Of a stretch of DNA of 46,175 nt, positions 39,123 to 46,175 are shown in pieces. Location of the stretch: positions 11,666 to 57,840 of the forward strand of contig CADAOB010000013.1 of assembly GCA_902789445.1 (NCBI GenBank). Direction: 5' to 3'. A program made the position numbers and the translations under genes. This stretch comes from an uncultured Bacteroidia bacterium. GTDB taxonomy: Bacteria; Bacteroidota; Bacteroidia; Bacteroidales; UBA932. The number at the start of each line of letters is the position of its first letter. Position 1 is the first letter of the stretch. Under the pieces are notes generated by a model. It had not been told where the DNA came from, did not search any database, and was given only the letters and a program-made list of their open reading frames with translations.

Positions 39123-39241
39123 TTTGCGCTGCAATGTACACATCAGTAAATCAGCGACTTACGTAAGTTGACCCCTTCGTTTTTGGAGGGGGTCAACTTG
39201 CGTAAACGGCTGATAGTCAGGTGCGTCCGTTGCAGCGCAAA
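39123..39241. repeat. Hairpin element B (MITE-like), right of the cobalamin cluster
   Basis: Perfect 12-bp terminal inverted repeats (39123-39134, 39230-39241; core TTGCGCTGCAA). The central stem runs 39159-39178 with 39186-39205, with one or two G-T type pairs, around a 7-base loop. Homologous in reverse orientation to element A: both have CTGCAACGGACGCA and TGTGTACATTGCAGCG on the corresponding arms, while the stem sequences near the loop differ but remain paired. Confidence 0.85.
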
Positions 39242-39258
39242 GGCCGTCGGTTTCCCTC

Positions 39259-39403
39259 CGCCGACGCTAGTCGGCGTGAGCCCGCTTACCCTTATTCTGA
39301 CACCTTTCTGTCGATACCTACTCGGGCTCACCCCCGTCAAAAGCCCCGTCGAGCCCGCAGACAATGGTTTCTACGGCCTTCTGCCCGGGATCTAGCGGGC
39401 TCG
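39259..39403. repeat. Cluster of three nested or successive inverted repeats
   Basis: CGCCGAC/GTCGGCG (39259-39265, 39270-39276, 4-base loop), GTGAGCCCG/CGGGCTCAC (39276-39284, 39323-39331) and CGAGCCCGC/GCGGGCTCG (39350-39358, 39395-39403). The second and third pairs share the GAGCCCG core. No gene fits; a structured RNA or further repeat debris is possible. Confidence 0.5.
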
Positions 39404-39650
39404 CACGGACGCGAATGGATATGACGGCGTTTGTCTGGTCCGGTCGTATATACAAATCGGGTGTATTCCGGCGGGCAGTTCGCCACGATTGGCTTGCGGG
39501 GGCTCTCTGTCGTGTATTATGGCGGATAGGGCAGGGGCTGTCGCTCTCGGAATCAGTCATTTATTGAAAATAAATTTCGGAAATTGCATAATAATTAGTA
39601 AATTAGCAGGGCGGACGAATCTCTGAATATTTTTTAAATAATATACAAGT
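39404..39650. other. Intergenic leader region of the stalk-lipoprotein operon
   Basis: No gene seen. From about 39555 the sequence becomes AT-rich up to the ATG at 39651, as expected for a promoter, but no clean TAnnTTTG box was found. Confidence 0.4.
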
Positions 39651-40349
39651 ATGAAGCAATTCTTTTTAGCCATCATGCCGGCGCTGCTGCTGTTGCTGCT
39701 GCCGGCTTCCCTTCAGGCGCAGGATGCGCGTGAGGGGACGTTGGGTATTCGTCTCGACGGTGGCCTTTCCTGGTCACTGGGCGGCGATTTTGCCAACTCG
39801 GTCAAGAATGCTCCGACCGCGACTCAGCCACAGGGTGTCGCCGGATTGTTCTATAACTTCAGTTCCCGTTTCCGCTTGGGACTTGACTACGGTTACACGC
39901 GGATGATCCGCGAACAGACAAATGGTACGATGAATGCGCTTCCGGGCGGCGGTGTCGAAGGTGAGGTCTATCGCAATCTGAAGAATCACTTCCACGCCGC
40001 GGAACTCACGGGTGAATTCAATCTGCTGGGTGAAGGACCCTTGTCCTTCTACCTGGGTGCAGGTGCCGGCTGCCAGTTCGTGGTCGGTAACACCTATACC
40101 ATCGCCGTGAAGAATGAAGTCAAACCCGGCGGCCTGGGCAATTCGATCCATGTCACGGGACACAATGTGGGACACAAGTATGCAGCGCCGTATATACCGG
40201 TGACGCTTTCGCTGGAATATGCGTTCCTTCCGCAAGTGGCTGTGAGCGTTGGCGGCGGTTACCGCCTCATCCTGGCCGGGAAGAAAGAGTTTTCGGCCAA
40301 GAGCCAGCCGTTCGCGACCCTCGGTCTTCGTTTCAATCTTTCGAAATAA
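39651..40349 (+). CDS. Outer-membrane beta-barrel protein
   Basis: A 232-residue protein with a signal peptide (MKQFFLAIMPALLLLLLPAS, cleaved after LQAQ). Alternating amphipathic strands follow, with aromatic girdles (FRLGLDYGYTRMI, FYLGAGAGCQFVVG, VSVGGGYRLILAG), ending in the barrel-type ATLGLRFNLSK. It fits the small 8-stranded porin/OmpA-like barrel class (OMP_b-brl). It starts the operon with three stalk lipoproteins, the first 15 bases downstream, so the barrel may anchor, export or display them; that is inference from context. Confidence 0.78.
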   Translation: MKQFFLAIMPALLLLLLPASLQAQDAREGTLGIRLDGGLSWSLGGDFANSVKNAPTATQPQGVAGLFYNFSSRFRLGLDYGYTRMIREQTNGTMNALPGGGVEGEVYRNLKNHFHAAELTGEFNLLGEGPLSFYLGAGAGCQFVVGNTYTIAVKNEVKPGGLGNSIHVTGHNVGHKYAAPYIPVTLSLEYAFLPQVAVSVGGGYRLILAGKKEFSAKSQPFATLGLRFNLSK

Positions 40350-40364
40350 AAAAGGAGTATCATC

Positions 40365-42374
40365 ATGAAAACTTTCAAGAATAAAACGTTTTGGTGCGGC
40401 CTTCTTTGCGCCGTCGCCCTCTTCGGCTTCACGCCGCTCCTCCTGACTTCCTGTGAGCAGGATCCCGCTGAGATCAATGTCACGCTTGAAACCGACATGA
40501 GTTCCATCATTGCGGCCATCAACAATGCCAATACCGCGCTCTCCGACAAACTGGCGACCATCGAAAAGGCCATGTCCGACGGTCTGGCCGACAGCCAGGC
40601 CGCCATCAAGCTGATCCAGCAGGCCGTAGAGTCGATGAACGGTACGATGGCCGAGAAACTGGCGGCCATCGAAACGGCCATCAAGTCGCAGACCACGAGC
40701 CTGGAAACGAAGATTGCCCTGGTCGAGGCGGCCGTGAAGAACGGCTTCGCCGACGCGAAGACGCAGCAGGAACTCCTGCAGCAGGCCATCGAATCGATGG
40801 GCGGCACGAGGGCCGAGAAGCTCGCCGCCATCGAGACGGCCGTCAAGGAACAGACCACGGGCCTGGTGACGAAACTCGGCCTGATCGAGGCCGCCGTGAC
40901 GACCGGCCTGGCCGACGTCAAGGATGCGCAGGATTTGATGAAAGAGGCGATCGAGACCCTGGGCGGCACGATGGGAGAGAAGCTCGCCGCCATTGAAAAG
41001 GCGGTCGGCGACCAGACGACCGACCTGGGTGCCAAACTCGCCCTGGTCGAGACGGCGGTGAAGGAAGGCTTCGCCGACCAGAAAGCCCAGGAAGACCTGC
41101 TGAAAGAAGCCATCGAATCGCTGGGCGGAACGATGGAAGAAAAACTCGCGGCTCTCGAAGAGGCAATGAAGAGCCAGACCTCCAGCCTCGAAACGAAACT
41201 TGATGCCATCGAGACGGCGGTGGAGAACGGCGTTGCCGACGCCAAGGAGCAGCGTGAACTGATCCAGAAGGCGGTTGAATCGCTGGAAGGTACGGCCGCC
41301 GAAAGAATGGCGAAGATTGAGCAGGCCATCTCGAGCCAGACGACCACGCTGTCCTCGAAGCTGGCCGCCATCGAGACTGCGTTCAAGAACAGTTCGAGCG
41401 ATGACGCCACGGCGCTGGAAGCCATCAAGACGGCGATCGAGACGTCGGGTACCACCACGGCCGAAAAACTCGCGGCCCTTGAACAGGCCATCAGCGGCCA
41501 GACGACCAGTCTGACGACGAAACTGGCCGCCATCGAGACGGCCGTGACCGGCGGCGTCACCGACGTGACCGGCGCGCTGGCCCTGATCAAGACGGCGGTA
41601 GAAGCCATTCCCGCAGCCCTGACTTCGCTCGACACGGACCTGAGCACCAAGATCGCCGAAGTGGTCACGGCCATCGGCGCCGTCAATACGACGCTCACCA
41701 CCGGCGATGTCGCTACGGCCCTGTCGAACATCCTCGACGCCATCACGAATCAGACCGACTACACCGACATTCTCGAATCCATTCTGGAAAACGTCGAGGC
41801 GCTGGGCGGCACGACGATCCACGGCCACAGATTCGTGGAGATGGGCGACGGCCTGAAATGGGCTACGATGAACGTGGGCGCTACGACTCCGGAAGAATTC
41901 GGCGACTACTTCGCCTGGGGTGAAACGGAACCGAAAAACAGCTTCAGCTGGGACAATTACAAGTATGGGACGGAGGATAACCTGACCAAATACAACGCAT
42001 CCGACGGCAAGGTGACCTTGGATCTTTCCGATGACGCCGCAAGTGCCAATTGGAAAGGTACCTGGCGAATGCCGAAAAGGGCGGAATGGGCCGCCCTGTG
42101 TAATACGACCAACTATACTTGGACGTATGATTCCGAAAAGGGGGGATATACGGTAACAAGCAAAGTCTCAGGATATGAGGGTAACAGTATTTTCATTCCG
42201 GCAGGTTCCTGGTTCGGCGGTCCCGGAGTCGGAGAATATGGTTACTATTGGTCTTCTGAGATGTTTACCGCAACCTATAACCACTCATATATCTTGTTTG
42301 TGGGCCCCACCGAATGGGAAACACGGGCAGCTCTTCGCTATGTTGGGTATTCTGTCCGGGCCGTTTCCGACTAA
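40365..42374 (+). CDS. Stalk lipoprotein 1: six 54-residue repeats and C-terminal FISUMP domain
   Basis: A 669-residue lipoprotein (LLTSC lipobox followed by EQDPAE, an acidic run like the surface-export signal known in Bacteroidota). Residues 92-415 are six tandem 54-residue units, each built of three 18-residue helical segments (EKLAAIETAIKSQT; TSLETKIALVEAAVKNGF; ADAKTQQELLQQAIES), predicting a long rod or coiled coil. After a ~70-residue helical region, residues ~490-669 form a FISUMP-type domain (FVEMGDGLKWATMNVGATTP, YFAWGETEPK, WRMPKRAEWAALC, YYWSSEM, SVRAVSD). It has GGAG eight bases before the ATG. It is inferred to be a surface adhesin or binding protein. Confidence 0.8.
   Translation: MKTFKNKTFWCGLLCAVALFGFTPLLLTSCEQDPAEINVTLETDMSSIIAAINNANTALSDKLATIEKAMSDGLADSQAAIKLIQQAVESMNGTMAEKLAAIETAIKSQTTSLETKIALVEAAVKNGFADAKTQQELLQQAIESMGGTRAEKLAAIETAVKEQTTGLVTKLGLIEAAVTTGLADVKDAQDLMKEAIETLGGTMGEKLAAIEKAVGDQTTDLGAKLALVETAVKEGFADQKAQEDLLKEAIESLGGTMEEKLAALEEAMKSQTSSLETKLDAIETAVENGVADAKEQRELIQKAVESLEGTAAERMAKIEQAISSQTTTLSSKLAAIETAFKNSSSDDATALEAIKTAIETSGTTTAEKLAALEQAISGQTTSLTTKLAAIETAVTGGVTDVTGALALIKTAVEAIPAALTSLDTDLSTKIAEVVTAIGAVNTTLTTGDVATALSNILDAITNQTDYTDILESILENVEALGGTTIHGHRFVEMGDGLKWATMNVGATTPEEFGDYFAWGETEPKNSFSWDNYKYGTEDNLTKYNASDGKVTLDLSDDAASANWKGTWRMPKRAEWAALCNTTNYTWTYDSEKGGYTVTSKVSGYEGNSIFIPAGSWFGGPGVGEYGYYWSSEMFTATYNHSYILFVGPTEWETRAALRYVGYSVRAVSD
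40638..41609 (+). repeat. Six tandem 162-bp repeats (stalk lipoprotein 1)
   Basis: Six units of 54 codons with no length change between units. Each begins near (G)GTMAEKLAAIE and ends near LLQQAIESL. Unit 4 is almost the same in all three paralogues. Confidence 0.85.
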
Positions 42375-42392
42375 TTCAGAAAACCAGTCGTC

Positions 42393-44585
42393 ATGAAACG
42401 TTTTACTGACAGAATCATACGTTGCGGCTTGCTGGTCGTTTTCCTGCTGGCGTTTATGGCGTGCGAGAAAGAGCAGGAGCCGGTCGACATCACGTTGCGG
42501 CCGGATTATAGTGCCGTCATTGCGGCCATCAACGATGCAAACGCGTCGTTGACGAGCAAGCTGTCACTGATCGAGTCGTCACTCACCGAGGGTTTCTCCG
42601 GCAACGAGTCGGCCCTGAAACTGGTCCGGCAAGCCGTGGCGTCGATGAGTGGCACGGCTGCCGAGAAGCTCTCGGCCATCGAAACGGCCATCCAGTCGCA
42701 GACCTCGAGTCTGGAGATGAAGCTCGCGCTGGTCGAAGCGGCCGTGAAGGAAGGCTTCGTCGACGCGAAGACCCAGCAGGAACTGCTCCAGCAGGCCATC
42801 GAGTCGCTGGGCGGCACGATGGCCGAGAAACTTGCTGCCGTCGAGACGGCCGTTCAATCCGAGACGACGGGTCTGGAGACGAAGCTCGGCCTGGTTGAAG
42901 CCGCCGTGACGACCGGCCTGGCCGATGTCAAGACGGCCCAGGATCTGGTCAAGGAAGCGATCGAGGCCACTGGCAGCACGCTTGAAGAGAAACTCACTGC
43001 CATCGAAACCGCCCTTCAGAGCCAGACGACCGACCTGGGCGCCAAACTCGCTCTGGTCGAGACAGCGGTGAAGGAAGGCTTTGCCGATGCCAATGCGCGA
43101 CAGGAGCTGCTGCAGCAGGCCGTCGAGTCGCTGGGCGGCACGATGGAAGAGAAACTCGCCGCCCTCGAAGAGGCGATGAAGAGCCAGACCTCCAGCCTCG
43201 AAACAAAACTCGATGCCATCGAGACGGCGGTCGAGAACGGCCTGGCCGACGCCAAGGAGCAGCGTGCGCTGATCCAGAAGGCGGTCGAATCGCTGGCAGG
43301 CACGGAAACCGAGAAACTCGCGAAGATCGAACAGGCCATCACAAGCCAGACGACCACGCTGTCGTCGAAACTGGCCGCCATCGAGACGGCCTTCAAGAAC
43401 GGTGCGAGCGAAGATGCCGCTACACTGGAAGCCATCAAGACGGCGATCGAGACGTCGGGCAGTACTACGGCCGAGAAACTCGAGGCCCTCGAACAGGCGA
43501 TCAGCGGCCAGACGACCGGCCTGACGACGAAGCTGGAAGCTATTGAGGCGGCCGTGACCGGTGGCGTCGCCGACGTCACCGACGCGCTGGCCCTGGTCAA
43601 GACGGCGGTGGAAGCCATCCCCGCAGCCCTGACTTCGCTCGATACGGACCTGAGCGCCAAGATCGCCGACGTGGTCACGGCCATCGACGCTGTCCAGACG
43701 ACACTTACCACGGGTGAAGTCGCAACTGTCCTGTCGGACATCCTCGATGCCATCACGGGCCAGACCGACTACAGCGAAATCCTTACCGCCATTCAGGAAG
43801 CTGTAGCGACGATCGAACCTGCGCACGGCTCTCCCAAAGACCTTACCGTCTGGTGTTATCCCAATGCGACCTTTGACCTCGATCTGTCAAAGGCCGTGGA
43901 GGTCAGCGATATCTTTTGCGCGCTCCATGCGTCGAAGGACGGTTCCTATACGGCCGATAACATCGAGACCGTTGAGTTCCTGCCTTTGAATGACTCAATC
44001 GCACCGGTTCAGGTTACATTTGACAAGGACAGGCATTTCCTTCGTTTCCATCCCGATACGACCGGAAGCCGGGTCTGGCGTAATTTTCAGGATTCCTCCG
44101 GGTTTAAGAATGAAGGTGTGACAGGCAAGCTGATCCTGACTGACCGTTGGAAGCAGAAGGACACGATTTTCAATATGGTGACTCCGCGTGGTGAAAAACT
44201 GTTCAAGATCAGTTGGTTCAATGCCTCGGGTTTCTCCTGGAGAAAGAAAGTGTCCATGAGCATGATCAACGACAATAAAGTGACCCTCGTGTTGGATGAA
44301 TTTTCCAGGGTCCTCGGGTTCGACTATGATAAGTTGAAGAAATCCTGGTATATGATCAATACAGCGTTCGAAAAGTACGGGAATTATAAATTTATAACTG
44401 GCAAGTTCAAGCCGGAGGAAACTGCGCTGGAATTGGAGTTTGCTGACGATTATCTGGTAGGCGACAAATTCGGTTTGATCGGGACAATTAGCGTCTGTGT
44501 CGAACCCGACGAGTGGTCTTTCGCTTTCAGCCCTGTTCAAATGAAGTTCCGCTTCGACTTGACGGTGGAGATCACCAATAATTAA
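42393..44585 (+). CDS. Stalk lipoprotein 2: six 54-residue repeats and a different C-terminal domain
   Basis: A 730-residue lipoprotein (MKRFTDRIIRCGLLVVFLLA, lipobox FMAC followed by EKEQE, again a surface-export-like acidic run). Residues 86-409 are six 54-residue units matching those of its neighbours position by position. Then comes the same ~65-residue helical collar (AALTSLDTDLSAKIADVVTA, ILDAITGQTDYSEIL). The last ~255 residues (from SPKDLTVWCYPNATFDLDLS) are a beta-rich domain unrelated to FISUMP that I do not recognise; it contains LRFHPDTTGSRVWRNFQDSS and ISVCVEPDEWSFAFSPVQMK. It starts 18 bases after gene 1. Confidence 0.8.
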   Translation: MKRFTDRIIRCGLLVVFLLAFMACEKEQEPVDITLRPDYSAVIAAINDANASLTSKLSLIESSLTEGFSGNESALKLVRQAVASMSGTAAEKLSAIETAIQSQTSSLEMKLALVEAAVKEGFVDAKTQQELLQQAIESLGGTMAEKLAAVETAVQSETTGLETKLGLVEAAVTTGLADVKTAQDLVKEAIEATGSTLEEKLTAIETALQSQTTDLGAKLALVETAVKEGFADANARQELLQQAVESLGGTMEEKLAALEEAMKSQTSSLETKLDAIETAVENGLADAKEQRALIQKAVESLAGTETEKLAKIEQAITSQTTTLSSKLAAIETAFKNGASEDAATLEAIKTAIETSGSTTAEKLEALEQAISGQTTGLTTKLEAIEAAVTGGVADVTDALALVKTAVEAIPAALTSLDTDLSAKIADVVTAIDAVQTTLTTGEVATVLSDILDAITGQTDYSEILTAIQEAVATIEPAHGSPKDLTVWCYPNATFDLDLSKAVEVSDIFCALHASKDGSYTADNIETVEFLPLNDSIAPVQVTFDKDRHFLRFHPDTTGSRVWRNFQDSSGFKNEGVTGKLILTDRWKQKDTIFNMVTPRGEKLFKISWFNASGFSWRKKVSMSMINDNKVTLVLDEFSRVLGFDYDKLKKSWYMINTAFEKYGNYKFITGKFKPEETALELEFADDYLVGDKFGLIGTISVCVEPDEWSFAFSPVQMKFRFDLTVEITNN
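42648..43619 (+). repeat. Six tandem 162-bp repeats (stalk lipoprotein 2)
   Basis: Same number, length and register as in the genes on either side; units correspond one to one, pointing to duplication of whole genes rather than independent repeat growth. Confidence 0.85.
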
Positions 44586-44603
44586 ATAGGAATAGCCGTC
44601 TTT

Positions 44604-46175
44604 ATGAAACGTTTTACGAATAGAATCATACATTGCGGCTGGCTGGTTTCTTTCCTGTTGCTGGTGCCGCTTGCGTCGGTAACGTTTACCGCGTGCGGCA
44701 ACCCTGCTCCGGAACTCAACATTTCGATGGAGACCGATTTCAGCGGTGTGCTTGCGGCGCTAAACAACGCGAATACGTCGTTGAGCGACAAGCTTTCTTC
44801 GATTGAAAAGGCGATGTCCGACGGCCTGGCAGACAGTCAGGAAGCGCTCGAAATGGTCCGCAAGGTCGTGGAGTCGATGAACGGCACGATGGCCGAGAAA
44901 CTGGCGGCCATCGAAACGGCCATCCAGTCGCAGACCACGAGTCTGGAAACGAAGATCGCCTTGGTTGAGGCCGCCGTGAAGGAAGGCTTCGCCGATGCGA
45001 AGACGCAGCAGGAGCTGCTGCAGCAGGCCATTGAATCGCTGGGCGGCACGATGGCCGAGAAACTGGCGGCCATCGAGACGGCCGTCAAGGAACAGGCGAC
45101 GAGCCTGGAGACGAAGCTCAGCCTGGTCGAAGCCGCCGTGACCAACGGCCTGGCCGACGTCAAGACGGCCCAGGAGCTGGTTAAGGAAGCAATCGAAGCC
45201 CTGGGCGGCACAATGGAGGAGAAACTTGCCGCCATCGAAACGGCTCTCCAAAGCCAGACGACCGACCTGGGCGCCAAATTCGCCCTGGTCGAGACGGCGG
45301 TGAAGGAAGGCTTTGCCGACCAGAAAGCCCAGGAAGACTTGCTGAAAGAAGCCATCGAGTCGCTGCAGGGTACTGTTGAAGAGAAACTCGCTGCCCTCGA
45401 AGAAGCGATGAAGAGCCAGACCTCCAGCCTGGAAACGAAACTGGATGCCATCGAGACGGCGGTGGAGAACGGCGTTGCCGACGCCAAGGAGCAGCGTGCG
45501 CTGATTCAAAAGGCGGTCGAATCGCTGGCAGGCACGGAGGCCGAGAAACTTGCGAAGATCGAGCAGGCCATTACGAGCCAGACGACCACGCTGTCGTCGA
45601 AGCTGGCCACCATCGAGGCGGCTGTCAAGAACGGTGCGAGCGACGAAGCCACGGCACTGGAAGCCATTAAGACGGCGATTGAGACGTCGGGCACCACCAC
45701 GGCGGAGAAACTCACGGCCCTCGAACAGGCAATTGGCGGCCAGACGACCGACTTGACGACGAAGCTTGTGGCGATTCAGCAAGCCGTGACAGGTGGCGTC
45801 GCCGACGTCACCGACGCGCTGGCCCTGGTCAAGACGGCGGTGGAAGCCATCCCTGGCTCCCTGACATCGCTCGACACGGACCTGAGCGCCAAGATCGCCG
45901 AAGTGTTGACGGCCATCGGCGCCGTCAACACCACGCTCACCACCGGCGCTGTCGCCACGGCACTGTCGAACATCCTCGATGCCATCACGGGCCAAACTGA
46001 CTATAGTGACATCCTCACAACCATCCTGGAAGTCCTCGAAGTCTTGGCCCCCAAGGAAATCAACGGCCACGCCTATGTGGAGATGGGCGATGGCCTCAAA
46101 TGGGCCACCTGCAACATCGGCGCGGAGAATCCGTGGGACTACGGCGACTACTACGCCTGGGGCGAGACGGCCACG
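44604..46175 (+). CDS. Stalk lipoprotein 3: six 54-residue repeats, FISUMP domain cut by the window end
   Basis: The frame is open from the ATG at 44604 to the last base (524 codons), so the gene continues beyond the window. The start (MKRFTNRIIHCGWLVSFLLL) is nearly that of paralogue 2; the lipobox is FTAC followed by GNPAPE, without the acidic run of the other two. Residues 93-416 are six 54-residue units. After the shared helical collar, a FISUMP domain begins (EINGHAYVEMGDGLKWATCN, then YYAWGETAT at the edge), as in paralogue 1. Eighteen bases separate it from gene 2, the same as between genes 1 and 2. Confidence 0.8.
   Translation, partial: MKRFTNRIIHCGWLVSFLLLVPLASVTFTACGNPAPELNISMETDFSGVLAALNNANTSLSDKLSSIEKAMSDGLADSQEALEMVRKVVESMNGTMAEKLAAIETAIQSQTTSLETKIALVEAAVKEGFADAKTQQELLQQAIESLGGTMAEKLAAIETAVKEQATSLETKLSLVEAAVTNGLADVKTAQELVKEAIEALGGTMEEKLAAIETALQSQTTDLGAKFALVETAVKEGFADQKAQEDLLKEAIESLQGTVEEKLAALEEAMKSQTSSLETKLDAIETAVENGVADAKEQRALIQKAVESLAGTEAEKLAKIEQAITSQTTTLSSKLATIEAAVKNGASDEATALEAIKTAIETSGTTTAEKLTALEQAIGGQTTDLTTKLVAIQQAVTGGVADVTDALALVKTAVEAIPGSLTSLDTDLSAKIAEVLTAIGAVNTTLTTGAVATALSNILDAITGQTDYSDILTTILEVLEVLAPKEINGHAYVEMGDGLKWATCNIGAENPWDYGDYYAWGETAT
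44880..45851 (+). repeat. Six tandem 162-bp repeats (stalk lipoprotein 3)
   Basis: Identical architecture to the other two arrays. Unit 4 (EEKLAALEEAMKSQTSSLET then KLDAIETAVENG) is shared almost unchanged, suggesting recent duplication or gene conversion. Confidence 0.85.

Noticed and set aside
39774-41828. Very long antisense frames over the stalk lipoprotein repeats (also 42579-43826 and 44760-46070)
   Set aside because: The 162-bp repeats keep all frames open; the sense frames have signal peptides and folded C-terminal domains.
40638-45851. CRISPR or diversity-generating retroelement explanation for the repeats and swapped ends
   Set aside because: Units are coding and 162 bp with no spacers, and there is no reverse transcriptase or template repeat in the window.

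Overview
The window reads as chromosomal DNA of a high-GC member of the Bacteroidota, most likely Bacteroidales. The evidence is the recurring TAnnTTTG promoter box just upstream of starts, a complete bat aerotolerance operon, lipoproteins with acidic residues after the lipid cysteine, fused cobalamin genes of the type seen in that phylum, and a FISUMP-type C-terminal domain. No rRNA, tRNA, CRISPR array or prophage was recognised.

Layout. 1-882 is the 3' end of an ABC transporter permease gene. 887-9733 (minus) runs moxR, DUF58 (broken), a membrane-anchored Bat-associated protein, batA, batB, batC, a fused batD-batE, then a nitroreductase lipoprotein. 9793-12433 (plus) is truA followed by exbB-exbD-tonB. 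12.4-16.8 kb is an accessory island, AT-rich from about 13.3 kb: an orphan truncated antitoxin-like regulator, a HigBA-like toxin-antitoxin pair, two copies of an ~80 bp repeat, an IS256-family remnant, a frameshifted DUF6602-like nuclease gene and an unrecognised two-TM protein. 16.9-18.9 kb (minus) holds rhomboid, LytTR regulator and phosphodiester-glycosidase-like genes. 19.1-25.6 kb (plus) holds an M28 peptidase, a TPR-retropepsin lipoprotein and four small or unknown genes. 25.9-27.5 kb is an ADP-ribosylglycohydrolase/NrtR-like operon. 27.7-39.1 kb is a cobalamin cluster (cobJ-cbiC, cobL, cbiG-cobM, cobK-cbiD, then cobC, cobS, cobU, cobT) that also contains a Na/Pi transporter and a ZIP remnant. 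39.6 kb to the end is an outer-membrane barrel gene followed by three tandem paralogous stalk lipoproteins, the last cut by the window edge.

Most notable: (1) a 132-bp palindrome lies in frame inside the CbiD domain, resembling in behaviour the palindromic elements known inside Rickettsia genes; (2) two homologous ~118-bp inverted-repeat elements, in opposite orientation, bracket the cobalamin cluster and keep a central hairpin although the stem sequence differs; (3) iterated 9-bp sites with 20-21 bp spacing sit the same distance (38 bp) upstream of both the LytTR gene and the TPR-protease gene, predicting a small regulon; (4) three stalk lipoproteins each carry exactly six 54-residue repeats but end in different domains; (5) the AT-rich island pairs an unknown membrane protein with a nuclease-like gene.
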